This document shows positions 19,936-30,205 of a DNA stretch of 64,000 nucleotides, piece by piece. The stretch comes from Zasmidium citrigriseum (lineage: Eukaryota > Ascomycota > Dothideomycetes > Mycosphaerellales > Mycosphaerellaceae): the NCBI GenBank assembly GCA_002786025.1, contig NHNW01000026.1, forward strand, positions 310,001 to 374,000, given 5' to 3'. The position numbers were made by a program, and so were the translations under genes. The notes below the pieces were generated by a model. That model searched no databases, was not told the DNA's origin, and saw only the letters and a program-made list of their open reading frames with translations. How positions within the stretch are numbered: position 1 is the stretch's first letter; each line of letters begins with the position of its first letter.

Positions 19936-22473
19936 TCAATCACCGCCTGTCCGTCGGCTGCTCCTCTCCTCCTCTTCTTCCAGTACGTCGCTCAGTCGCG
20001 TGGGATGATGATGGCGGGGGACATACTGCTGATAGCCTTCGTACCCCTCGCCTTCGTAATCCGGAGCGCCGCTCGCCGCAGCTTCCTCCGCTGCCGTCGG
20101 CGTGTACGTCGCCATCGCTTGGGCAGATGTACTGGGCACTGAAGGTGCTTCGGGGATGAGCTGACTGCCATACCTCGCGGCGAGTTCACGCTCTCGACGG
20201 ACCGCTTCTTCGGTGTCGAAGTCGTCCTCACTCTCGGAGGAACGTGCGGGTCCGCGACGGCGGAATACGATGGGACGACCTTGCTCGTCGTGCCGGATAT
20301 TGCCTCCAGCGTCAATGGCGTACTCGGTGTCACCTTCGCTAAGGGTGTCGACGTAGCTGACTTCGGAGCGGCCCTCCGAACGAACGTCTTCACGAGCGAC
20401 GGGTGCTGTCTGCGCTGCTTGCTGAGGGAGGAGCTGTGCGCCTTGGCCTCCGTGCTGATAGAAGCGCTGGGCTTCGGAGCTGGTGACCGATGGTTGTCCA
20501 GCTCTCGTCTGGCTTGGCGAGGCTTGTTGATATTGGCTCGTCGCCGGGATGACCGTCGATGCTGTTGCTGCTGAGGCTGGCGTGCCACCTGGAGGATAGT
20601 TCTGCGGGTAGTAGGTGCCCTGGGCGAGAGATTGCGTGCCAGGCATGGCCTGTTGTCGGCTGCTGTCGGTGAAGGGGTCGGTGTTCGTCGGTGATGCCGC
20701 TTCCTCGCGGTAGTATTCCCGCTCATCGCCAGGACTCTGCAACCCAGCAGCTGCCGCCGATGAAGCCATTCCCGTCGGAGCATACCCTGAAGTGCCATCT
20801 CTGGTGACGGGCCTCTGCTGTCCTTGACTGACACTGCCAGTTCCACGACTGGCCGGCCCACCAAAGTACGGCACCACCTGCACACCACTGACCAGTGTGA
20901 CTCTGCCCTCTTTGAGACTTTGAGCTGTATCGAGTGATTCCTGATTACGTCGACCGAGCTCTTCCCAGGCACGTCGGGCCTCATCCTTCGAGATCATCAA
21001 TTCACGTCTCATCTCGCTAACCTCGCGCTTTGCATTCTCGACAGCAATGGCATTGTCGCCGTGTGTTCGTGTTGACTCTTCTCTGGCCTGTCGTTCAGCT
21101 TTGAGCTGTCTCTCCAGTCCTGCCTGGACTTCGCGATTTCGCTCATTGTCGGCTCTCGTCTCGAAGAACCAGCGCTGGAACTTGCGTTCGCTGCTAGCTC
21201 GTAATCGCTGCAGCTCGACGACGGCGTGGAAGAGGTTGGCACCGGCCGCAGAAAGATCCGTAATCTGTCTGTTGAGAGTGGACGCATTCGGCACGGTCTC
21301 GCGAATCTCTTCAGTGTTCTGCTCCAGTTTGTGCAGCCAATACGATGTGAGACCTTCCCAATGTGATGATAACGTCTCCCAACGCTCGAATGCGTGCGGG
21401 AAGGATGATGACGTCCCTCTCTGTGAACCATCTCCCGCAGTCGTGGCGGCAGCTGATGGCTGTGCTGGTGCGCCTGCTTGAGCTGATGATGATGGCTGGG
21501 GTTGTCGCGGAGCTTGCTGACTTGGTTGGGTTCGGCGGGGAGCAGCGGCAGCAGCGGTTGCAGGTCGTGGCTGTTGTTGCGGTTGGGAAACGCTGGGACC
21601 TCGTGCATGTGCCCGGGGCGGCTCCTGTGACGCTCTGCCGGTTGGGTCACCCAAGACATTGCTGCCCGCTACCTCTCCCGCCCTGCGACTGTCTCGTCTC
21701 TCCACTCCCGCAGCTTCAAAGCCACCTTGCGGAGCTGATACATCAGGGCTGTACTGTGACGAAGATTGGCTGAACCTTGGAGCGGCACCCGGCACAGTCG
21801 CAGCTCTTCTCTCAGCACTTCTCCTCCTCTCCTCTGCCAATCGTCTCTGCTCTTCTTCTCGTCTTCGCTCTCGCTCTTGGCGATCCTTCATGATGTCTCG
21901 TGGGGTCCTGATGGGAGTTCCACCCACAGGCACAGGTCCACCAGTTCGTGCGCCGCCATTGGAAGCTCGCGCGGTGCTGCCACCGGCGAGATCGGACATC
22001 TGCGCGTTCTCTTCAAACTCGTCCGCAGTGAAAGGGTGCGGCTTGCGAATGGCTTCTTCAAGAGCGTAGAGAATAGCCGAATGAGTGCGGCGGGAGATTC
22101 GAAGCGCAGGATGCGGAGTGGTGGTGCTGTAATGCGCGCTGGCAGCTCGTCGGTGATAGGTGGGTTTGGTGACGGCAGCACGCGGTGGTGATGAAGATGG
22201 GACCTGGCTGGAGTCGAGAGAGGAAGATCGCAGGCGCGAAGGACCCGGACCTTGGGTGAGACCTTCAATGCGCGGAACGCGGCGAAGACTGCGAGTGCTG
22301 CCGGAGGAGGATGAGGGTCGCGAAGAGATGCGCGAGTGTTGGCGGAGGGATGCGTGGGCCTGCTCCTGGCGGCGGATTAAAGAGGAGGTGTAGTGGTTGT
22401 TGGAATGGTCGTTGTTGCTGAAATCGTGGGTCTCGTCTCGGTCGTTAGGGCCGCCGCGGATTGGGACTGACAC
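19936..22473 (-). CDS. large coiled-coil, low-complexity protein; 5' exon not found
   Basis: An open frame of 845 codons ends at 19936. The first codon of the frame I can follow is GTG at 22473, and the first ATG in frame is about 157 codons in, after sequence that looks conserved (RRTHSAILYALEEAIRKP). So a 5' exon is probably missing: an acceptor ATCGCAG lies just upstream (about 22485). The N-terminal third is Ser/Arg-rich and disordered. A charged segment, MKDRQERERRREEEQRRL, is helical. The middle has a likely globular/coiled-coil part (ERWETLSSHWEGLTSYWLHK, then a long heptad region with ERKFQRWFFETRADNER). The C-terminus is Gln/Ser/Ala-rich with an acidic ESEDDFDTEEAVRRERE block. I recognise no named family; a cytoskeletal or nuclear scaffold is possible. 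Confidence 0.65.
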   Translation of the reverse strand: MSVPIRGGPNDRDETHDFSNNDHSNNHYTSSLIRRQEQAHASLRQHSRISSRPSSSSGSTRSLRRVPRIEGLTQGPGPSRLRSSSLDSSQVPSSSPPRAAVTKPTYHRRAASAHYSTTTPHPALRISRRTHSAILYALEEAIRKPHPFTADEFEENAQMSDLAGGSTARASNGGARTGGPVPVGGTPIRTPRDIMKDRQERERRREEEQRRLAEERRRSAERRAATVPGAAPRFSQSSSQYSPDVSAPQGGFEAAGVERRDSRRAGEVAGSNVLGDPTGRASQEPPRAHARGPSVSQPQQQPRPATAAAAAPRRTQPSQQAPRQPQPSSSAQAGAPAQPSAAATTAGDGSQRGTSSSFPHAFERWETLSSHWEGLTSYWLHKLEQNTEEIRETVPNASTLNRQITDLSAAGANLFHAVVELQRLRASSERKFQRWFFETRADNERNREVQAGLERQLKAERQAREESTRTHGDNAIAVENAKREVSEMRRELMISKDEARRAWEELGRRNQESLDTAQSLKEGRVTLVSGVQVVPYFGGPASRGTGSVSQGQQRPVTRDGTSGYAPTGMASSAAAAGLQSPGDEREYYREEAASPTNTDPFTDSSRQQAMPGTQSLAQGTYYPQNYPPGGTPASAATASTVIPATSQYQQASPSQTRAGQPSVTSSEAQRFYQHGGQGAQLLPQQAAQTAPVAREDVRSEGRSEVSYVDTLSEGDTEYAIDAGGNIRHDEQGRPIVFRRRGPARSSESEDDFDTEEAVRRERELAARYGSQLIPEAPSVPSTSAQAMATYTPTAAEEAAASGAPDYEGEGYEGYQQYVPRHHHPTRLSDVLEEEEERSSRRTGGD

Positions 22474-24376
22474 GGCTGCTGCTGCTGCGATCGATCAATC
22501 AATTGAGCAGTGACAAGGTGCCAGGAATCTCGTGGACGGATTAGACGACGACGGGATTACGATGGAGGTGTGCGGCGCGCGTGACCGGGGGGTGGTGGGT
22601 GCAGCTGGGATTGGGTGAGCGAGCGGAGTAACGACGGCGGTGATGGCAGCGATGGGATGAGGAGGAGGGTGGACAGACAAGCCATTGTCAGGCGATCAAA
22701 GAGCAGCAGCAGGAAAGGCAGCAAGGGGAAGACGCGACTGTACGTGCAGCAATATCGAGGTGGCAGGGAAGGCGTGACGTGGTGATCTGAAGACGAGTTG
22801 AAAGGCGAGAGGTTGGGCGTGGCTGGGGATCGATCATCAACCAAGCTAGCAACGAACGACGCACCTATTTTGGTCCAACTTGGCCGCCGCTCGTACTGAC
22901 CAAGTGATAAATGAGTGAATGAATAATGAACGTCGTGCCGTCGTCGTCGAGATTCCTTCGGGGTGGATGCGCTGTCACTGCACGTCGAGCTGCAAGGGCG
23001 GCCGGTGAAGCTGGTCAGCCACAGCAGCAGCTCCTCCTGCAAGCACTTTCGCAGCTGCAGCAGACTGAGCTCGCCAATGGCAGATTCGAGTCTGCCGTGT
23101 CGTTGAAGATGATGTTCTCGTGGTCGCTCGTGCCAGGTCGCGGTCGTGGGGGGCGCACAGGTCGATTCTCACTCGCTCAGCATCCAGGTTGCCGTTGCAA
23201 TGGCCAGTCGTGCGCATCATCGCACGCGTGCCGGAGGAGGGAGGAGAGATGCGCGGATCGTGGTCTTTGCGAAGAGGATATCGCCTTCAAACGAGGGTGG
23301 AAGATGGGAGTAAACAACAAACGCGACATGTCCAAGGCGAAAACGGGCGCGGTGGTGTTTGGAGAGTCATCCCGGCTCCCCTTCATCTGCCTTGCCTCGC
23401 GAGTCGGAGCCTCTTCCCAGCAGTCCTGGTGTGGCAGCGCTCATCCGTGCCACCCATCCCATCCTTCACAACGCCGTCGCGTGGGGGGAGACGGCACCGC
23501 ACAGGTCAACTCCATGGCCGTTGGGCGCGAATTGATGATATTTGGGCAGAGATGGAGAGAGGAGAAGAGGAGAAAGTAGGGAAGAAGATTTGGCTTGGGC
23601 ATTCTTCGCTCTGCCTCTCGACTCCCGGCGCAAACATCGGTTGGTTCATGCTTGCATGTGAGCTCGCCGGCCAATCGTGTGTCCGACAGCTTGCCCTGCG
23701 CGAGCTCGACCTGCTCACGCGGCACGGCTCATCTGCAAGGAACATCCATCGACACACCTTCTTTTCTCTGCAAAGTCATCGACCTGTTCGCAGCATGCCA
23801 TCTCATGTGTCTGTGCCTGTTCCTGATGACGGGCAGCCGCTGCACGCAATCGATCGCTCCCGTCTGCACTGAAAAGGAGCCGCCGACGCCGGGACGGAGA
23901 ACGAGCGTGAGTCGTGGAATGATGGCATCGCAAACGCGACGAAACTTCGAACACTTTGTTTGTTGACACCGTCGGCAATTGTCAAACAGTGCCAGAGTTG
24001 CAGGTGCCGCGTCTGGCGATGGACTATCAAGCTTCATCCCGTGTGAGGAAAATTGACACGAACTTTGCCGCGACATGAGACGCTGGTGTAGACAAAAGTC
24101 TGCTCCCACGCTCTACTGCAGGAACAACGTCCTTTGCGAGCTGCTGACTGTACCCAGATACATGTATGCATCTGATCTCATCGCGCATTGCTGTCTAGCA
24201 AGTTCTCCTCCATGTGGCAGCTCTTCGCATACACAGCAGCCCTACCGTTTGGTCAGCTATCACGGAGGATGCAGCTCTCACACAGGCAATACGTGCGAAC
24301 AGGTCTCTCAGCTACAGCACGACTCTTTCTCTCTTCCATCGCAAAATCACGTCTCGTCTCCTAGACATTGCTCAAG
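22474..24376. other. 1.9-kb intergenic region, probably long 5' leader and promoters
   Basis: It lies between the large - strand gene and the P450 remnant. It should contain the missing first exon of the former. Many open frames overlap on both strands here because the DNA is GC-rich; none has features I trust. Confidence 0.4.
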
Positions 24377-25330
24377 ATGGACCTCTTGGTCTCGCTCTTG
24401 GCGCTGGCTGCTCTTGCCTGCCTATTTATCTACAAACATGTTCTTGCTCCAATCTTCTTTTCCCCGCTCTCTCGCATCCCAACACCAAGTCTCCTCTGCT
24501 CCATCACTGACCGGCTCAGTCCATACCTTGCCTGGCGAGAGCAGGAATTCGACTGGCTGATCGAAGCCCATCGCCGACATGGTCCTCTCATCCGCACAGG
24601 TCCAACAGCTGTCAGCATCAACTCGGTCGAAGGCTTGCGAAAGACCTACATCTCGCTTGAGAAGGATCCTTTCTATCGCCAATTCGCGAGTTACAGTGGC
24701 GTACCAAATCTGTTCTCCACACTGGACTCCAAGACGCACTCAGCTCAGAAGAGGATCCTGTCGGGCGTGTACTCCAAGTCGTATCTGCAGCGGTCGGAGG
24801 ACATGGGAGTGATAAGCGCAGAGATCCTGGACAAGAGACTACTGCCCCTGCTCGAGCACTATACAGATACGAAGACGCCCGTGAACGTCTATCCTATCTT
24901 CGAAGCAATCGGCATAGACTTCTTTTCCGCTTCACAGTTCTACGAGCCCGTCGCTGGCCATTGAAGAGAGACCGTACGCAAAACGATATCTTTCCCAGCA
25001 GGAAGAACATCATGAAGCCCATCAAGCCATATTGGATGCAGGCCGCCGAGGACAATGGCAACGCCATGATTTGAGAGACCTCCAACATCGTGGACCGCAT
25101 GCATGCCGCCGATGCTTTGCCTGAGATGACATGAGTCTGAGAATGGCCAAGGAGTTGCGTCGTGGACTGAGAGTTGCTACAGCAGCGCATCTTATGAGAG
25201 AGATTCGAGTCGTCATCCTCCAACAGGATTGTGAGATCATGGTGCCTCGAACCATACTGGCGTTGCCCTGATCGTTTCGGATGCTGTGGAGAAAGGGTAT
25301 GAAGGGCGATCCCGTTTGAGAGAGGCAAGT
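24377..25330 (+). pseudogene. truncated cytochrome P450
   Basis: The frame from the ATG at 24377 (AAGATGGAC context) gives 195 residues and stops at 24964. It has the N-terminal membrane anchor (LLVSLLALAALACLFIY), the proline hinge IPTPSLLC, an HRRHGPLIRTGP strand and SINSVEGLRKTY, all typical of fungal microsomal P450s, plus the helix C region (SKTHSAQKRILSGVYSKSYL). A full P450 has about 500 residues. After the stop, the next ~370 bases still give P450-like scraps in shifting frames (for example NIMKPIKPYWMQAAEDNGNA), but the I-helix, ExxR and the haem-binding cysteine loop are absent. It is therefore a 3'-deleted, frameshifted gene. Confidence 0.7.
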
Positions 25331-25490
25331 CATGACAAGCGTGAGCAGATGAATGGGAAAATGGAAGTGGAGACCGAGTTGTGTAAGCTTCTGTGATTCA
25401 TTGAAGCTCTATGTAAAGATGAAGATGAATGGATGTCCCTCATTCATCGTCTACATCGCCGAGGCGATGGACGAGGCTCATCGTCAACAA

Positions 25491-27055
25491 CTACTGTTGT
25501 TGGCGGGGCTTGGACGAGAAGTCAACAAGCCCCTGGTATCTCTGCCGGTTCCTCGCGTTGTGGCGCGCCACTAGACGCTCGTTCTCGGTCATAGGACCGG
25601 ACGCTGCTAGGCGCACAGGTCGGAAGGCTGGGGCTGTCGTCGGGTGAGCTTGCATGGCCACCGCGCCAAAGTCATCCCGAACGGGTTGCTGGTTCTGCCG
25701 GTATTCCTCCGCAAAAAAGTCCCAATGCTCATCTTCCGAGTTCTCCTCTTCATCATCCTCTTCTTCAAGGTCGCTATCGCGGGAAAGGTCGTCGCGATCG
25801 GAGTCGGGATGGTCGTCAAGGTCGAGAGGTTCGTGGTCGTCAAGGTCAAGGGCTTCATGGTCGTCGGAAGGGGGTACTTCAAAGTTATGTTAGATGGCTA
25901 TCCAAACGGGAAGTTACCCCGGACGTTCCAATTCGTGAACGCCAGCGGCTCAGGCTCAGTGCAGAAACGAGCATCAAAGTTCTCGCTGGGTCCCAAAGGT
26001 CGCCCGGGCAGCCAACCCATCTTCTCGTACATAATCTTCAAGCCGGGACTCGAGAGCATGTCGTAGTCGAAGGGTCTGTCGTCATCGTAGGGATGCGGCG
26101 GGGGCAGTTGACGATTCCACTCACCGAAGGGTCCAGGAAATGTTGGCAAGGTCGGCGCCTGTGAAGCGTAACGCTCTACCATCTCCTGGTCGTATACATT
26201 CGGAAGATGCTCCTCCTCTGGGAGCTGCGCGTTGACGTCGTTGACGTTGAGTTGTGCTGCCAATAATGAGTCTGGAGTCATACGATATGCGAAGGGGGTC
26301 TCAACAAACATACCAACGTCAAGGTAATCACAACGCTCTTCGAGGTCTTCCTTCTCCTTCTGTAGCGCCGCAACGCGCACAGAGAGTGCCTCGTACTCCA
26401 TCTTGACCTTGGCTAATCGAGCCGATTCCTGAAGGCAATAATTAGTGTCATCTCCGCTCGTCGTGAGACAGCAAGGCGTACCGCTTCTAGGTCAAGCTCC
26501 CTCTGCTTCCGCCGGCAGTTCACGCATTCCGGATCATGGTGCTCTTCACCAGGCTTGGTCGCGCTGGTGGGGTAGTCGGGGTGGCAGCACATCGGCGGAG
26601 AGGGTGTGTTGGCCGAGGGGCCAGCAGAGGTGGCGGCTTCTTCGCCTGGCGAAGGTTGTGGAGGCGAAACCGTCTCGATCTCATGCGCTGCATGGTCGTC
26701 TTCTTCTTGCTCGGATGCAAGGCTTTCTTGGTGGTCTTCTTCTTCTTGCTCGGATGCAAGGTGTTCTTGGTGGTCTTCTTCTTGCTCGGGTGCAAGGCTG
26801 TCTTGGTCTGGCTCAGAGAGAAGGACTCCCTGGTTGCTGTCTTCGTCGGACTCTGCGAGGTCGTCGTCGAGGTCGGTCGGTTCAATCTGGTCAACTCGCG
26901 AGGCATTCTCTTCTCGCGAGGACTCGTCTGCTTGGATCATGGTCTGCGTTGCTGTTTAACAGTCAGTCTGAATGCCATCTGCTCGTAGATGGATTAACAT
27001 TACTCTCAGGGTGTTCGTTCATCGTTAGAGGCTGGGACGGAAGCGAGTCTGCCAT
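25491..27055 (-). CDS. acidic coiled-coil protein of unknown function, four exons
   Basis: The model has exons 27055-27004, 26951-26482, 26428-25918 and 25876-25491, giving 472 residues. Introns are 52, 53 and 41 bases with GTAATG/AACAG, GTACGC/TTCAG and GTAACT/TGAAG ends and CTAAT or CTAAC branch sites. All junctions keep one frame, and each apparent stop falls inside an intron. The N-terminus (MADSLPSQPLTMNEHPE) leads into an acidic part with three copies of a 13-15-residue EQEED-HQE-LAS repeat. A Cys/His patch follows (MCCHPDY, then PECVNCRRKQRE), then a coiled coil across the second splice junction (ARLAKVKMEYEALSVRVAAL). A Pro/Tyr-rich middle and a tail with HEALDLDD/HEPLDLDD repeats and a DSDLEEEDDEEE block end the protein. 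No family is known to me. An earlier in-frame start at 27187 is possible. Confidence 0.65.
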
Positions 27056-27470
27056 GGCTGCTGCAGTCGTTGTTGCTGCCGATGCCTTGTGTTTGCGGGC
27101 GCAGAGTACGACTGCGAGGCGGGTGGCGGGCTTGCAGGGATGCGTCGCTGGCGCTGGGCTTGCAGGGATTCGTTGCTCGGGTTGCAAGACGAGTCGTCTT
27201 GGTTTTTGTCCTGGGACGCTTGCGCGGGGTGCAATTCTTAGTCAAGCCACCTGGACATTCCGCCGTGGCTGGCGCAGAGGCGAGTACGGCGAACCTCAAA
27301 ACCGATAAGGGCAAAGAAAGACCTTTTCATAAAGCAACTGAGGCTGGAAACACCACCGCGATCGTCTCGATCCATAGCTCGACATGATCCAGATTTCTTA
27401 AGAGGAAGGCAGTAAATCTATCGTTTATCGTTCGGTACAGAACTCCAGCCATCATCTTCCCACCAAAGTG

Positions 27471-27592
27471 CTCTCAGAGTTCATATTTCTGTGTCCAGTA
27501 GGCTTTGCCATGCTACTTCTTCAACCAAAAAGCTCTCAGACTGCATATTTCTCTGTCCTGCAGATCTTGCTATGCTACTCTTTCAAAGTCCG
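27471..27592. repeat. 61-base degenerate tandem repeat, two units
   Basis: GCTCTCAGAGTTCATATTTC at 27471 and GCTCTCAGACTGCATATTTC at 27532 open two units. Both continue with CTGTCC-like, CTTGCTATGCTACT-like and CTTCAA-like boxes. Confidence 0.65.
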
Positions 27593-27626
27593 TTGTATGG
27601 CCCAGCATGTACGTCTGTCTCTTCCA

Positions 27627-27705
27627 GTTGTATCTTCTCGCGCCTGCTTCTATTGTATCTTCTCACGCCTGCTTCCATGGTATCTTCCCGCGCTCTTTCT
27701 AGAAT
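27627..27705. repeat. 25-base tandem repeat, three units
   Basis: GTATCTTCTCGCGCCTGCTT, GTATCTTCTCACGCCTGCTT and GTATCTTCCCGCGCTCTTTC follow one another with a 25-base period. Confidence 0.7.
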
Positions 27706-28375
27706 GCATTCTCTCGCACACACTTCGATCTCGAGTGACGAGCACGTAATAGACCTGAAATCGTTGGCGCTGTGTTCTGCCGGGGGAGATGGAGCCGGGT
27801 TGCTCGTGCACGAAAAGTTGCAGATGCTGTCTAGAATGAGGCAAAGTCCCTGGTCGTAGAGGAGGATTTCTCTTTGGTCGAGGCGAGGAGCAGGAATATC
27901 GACGGACAGAGGATGCGCGGGCGATGTCTTCGAAGAGTCGGTAGGAGAAGTCTGAGATGGTGAAGACGTGAAGTCGGGATATCGGGGCTTCGGACTTCGC
28001 CGCTGGTGGTGGATCTTGGAACGGTGGCAGGATCGTTGCAAAGTCAAATCCGACCTCACCTGCGCATTGTCTCTTTTGCGATATGTTTGTGGAGTCCCAT
28101 CCTGCGATGATAGCGATGGCAAAGCCCTGCGATTGAAGGTATGTGCTGAGATAGGATCCGAGAACAGCTGCTGTCATTGTTTTAGCAAGGAATTTCGCAC
28201 GATGAAAGACGAGGAGGAGGCTTTGTGGAGAGGACAAAGAGACGGAACGCAGAGAATGGTAAAGAATGTTGGGCAAAGAACAGCATTCTCGATACTGGTA
28301 CTATGCAAAATCTAAGTCACTCGTGGAAATCCGTCACGAGGAGAAAGAGAAGGAGGATGTTGGTCGGCGGTCGAA

Positions 28376-29919
28376 CTACCCCGAACCTTCACCATTACCC
28401 GGATTCTGTTCCGGGCCTGGATGCGGTGGATTCACGCTCACACCGCCGTCGGGCATCTGGCCTGGCAAAAGCTGCTGGCCATTATTCATCATGCCTTGCG
28501 GCATGGCTTGCTGGCCATTGTTCATCATGCCTTGCTGCATGGCTTGAGGGTCAGGGTATGTCTGCTGGTGGTTGTTCATCATGCCTTGCTGCATGGCTTG
28601 CTGGTTCTGCTGCTGGTTGTTCATCATGCCTTGCTGCATGGCTTGCTGGTTCTGGTCCATCATGGCGCCTGCCATGGGCTGGGGTTGAGTCGAGGTCTGC
28701 TGGTTGGAGTTGGGCATGGTCGGGTACTGGGTGGGCTGAGTTGCCCCGGTATTCTGCCCAGCTTGCTGAGGAGGGCGAGGCATGGTCATGTTCTGGGTCT
28801 GAAAGCCCATGCCATATTGGGCTGGGGTGGGTTGCATCATGGGAGCCTGCATCATGTTGTTCATGGAAGGCTGCATCATGACGGGCTGCATGGTACCTTG
28901 CTGCTGCATGTTGGCGTACGTGAGCGCCAACCCCTGCTGGTACATCGCTCGGTGCCCGGCAGCCAAGCTTCTGCTAGTCTCCATGAGTTCCTGGTAGTGC
29001 CTCATCGGCACGGTTATCATGGCCTCGTTCATCTGCTGGTACTGCTGGTACTGCTGGGTCGGTTGGGTCTGTTGAGATATCGTGGTCGGCTCGTCCTCCA
29101 CAACATCCAAAAATTGGACCCTCTTCTTCTTCTTCTTGACTGGTGCAGAGGAAGAAGGTTCGGCGGGGTCATCGAAGTCCTCGGGGATTTGGGCTGCGAC
29201 AGGTCAGAAAACATACATCGAAACTTGCAGGGAGAATTGACAGGTCAACATACCGTCGTCTTCATCGTCCTCGTCCTGGACATACGCCTGGTGTCGCTCG
29301 CGCGGGGGCTGCTCTTCGCGCGAGGGTCTTGGGTCCTCATCATCTCGACGATGATGGTTGCTTGACGAGGTCAGGTGTCCAGGGAACAACTCAAACGAAG
29401 ATCGAGGCTCGCGGCTTCTCGATCTATCACGCTGGCTTGGTCGGTACGAGTCTACGCCGCGTGGTACACGGTTTTCCCACTCCTGGGTGAACGCCCGCTC
29501 GCCGTCAGGTCGGCGGTTGAACTGGCCGCGTGGTGGATATTGCTGGGTCTATAATGGTGAGCTGGAATTCAAGAACAGTCTGCAGAATGACTTACCTGTC
29601 CATGGTATGGGCCGCTCGCAGAATTCGAGGTCGGCGTCGTCATGGAGTATCGTGGTGCTCGCTGGGGTTCTGTCGTCGGGTCAAGGGGCTCGGTCAAAGG
29701 TTCGCAGAGGACCTGCCCGCCTCGACGGCGGGAACCGCCATTGCGGCGCACATCCTCACAAGGGGAGCAGCGCTCCTCTCCTTGTGCTTGGCGGGCTTCA
29801 AGGTCACACTATGAGAGGTGTCAGTCGTGGCGATGCGTGTCTGAGATCTCGTGGGGAAAAAAACATACGTGCATGGTGATCTTGGTCTGTTTACACCGAT
29901 TGCAGACTCGCTTCGACAT
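28376..29919 (-). CDS. Met/Gln-rich prion-like protein with N-terminal cysteine cluster, four exons
   Basis: Exons 29919-29869, 29808-29596, 29548-29254 and 29193-28376 give 458 residues. The introns (60, 47 and 60 bases) have GTATGT/CATAG, GTAAGT/TATAG and GTATGT/CGCAG ends. The N-terminus MSKRVCNRCKQTKITMHC carries six cysteines spaced C6-x2-C9-x8-C18-x12-C31-x2-C34-x17-C52, a loosened version of a Zn2Cys6 cluster. An Arg/Ser-rich middle (RDRSRSREPRSS) and an acidic stretch with KKKKKRVQF (likely nuclear signal) follow. The last 240 residues are Met/Gln/Asn-rich with four copies of an AMQQGMMNN/AMPQGMMNN motif, prion-like in composition. It is divergent from the gene at 30206 (286 bases between starts), which shares the MPQGMM repeat. 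DNA binding is inferred. Confidence 0.7.
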
Positions 29920-30205
29920 GGCGGCGGAGGCGAGGGGGAGGCGAGGTGGGTGTTGAGGTGTGGAAGAGGAAGAAGAGCTTGGAAGACTTTGGAGCTGAAG
30001 GTTGTTGTTGTTGCCGGGGCAAGACTTTCGGCCAAATTCCCGAGGTGCGCCCGAGCAGCAGCGCGAGCGGCCTTTGTGTTTTGCAAACGCCAGCTTCGCA
30101 CGCTTCCTCTTCCTCCTCACACCCGCCCATCCAGCTTTTGGTAAGAGTCTTCCGCCACACGCAACGCATGGCCATAATAGTAACTGATTGCATGCTTTAG
30201 ACACG
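29920..30205. promoter_or_regulatory. shared promoter of the divergent prion-like pair
   Basis: These are the 286 bases between the two start codons. Transcription of both genes must start here, so co-regulation is plausible. I see no TATA box that I would assert. Confidence 0.5.

Larger units (their letters stand above)
27056..28375. other. intergenic with minisatellite-like repeats
   Basis: It separates two - strand genes. It contains the 61-base and 25-base repeats listed separately. Two overlapping - strand open frames (27650-28276 and 27583-28122) have no clear start or splice support; I leave them unassigned. Confidence 0.4.

Noticed and set aside
22926..23872. Long overlapping open frames on both strands.
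   Set aside because: The region is GC-rich, the frames are mutually exclusive, and none shows domain, signal peptide or splice logic.
27583..28276. Two - strand frames of about 180-208 codons.
   Set aside because: They overlap in different frames, cross the minisatellites, and have no recognisable features.
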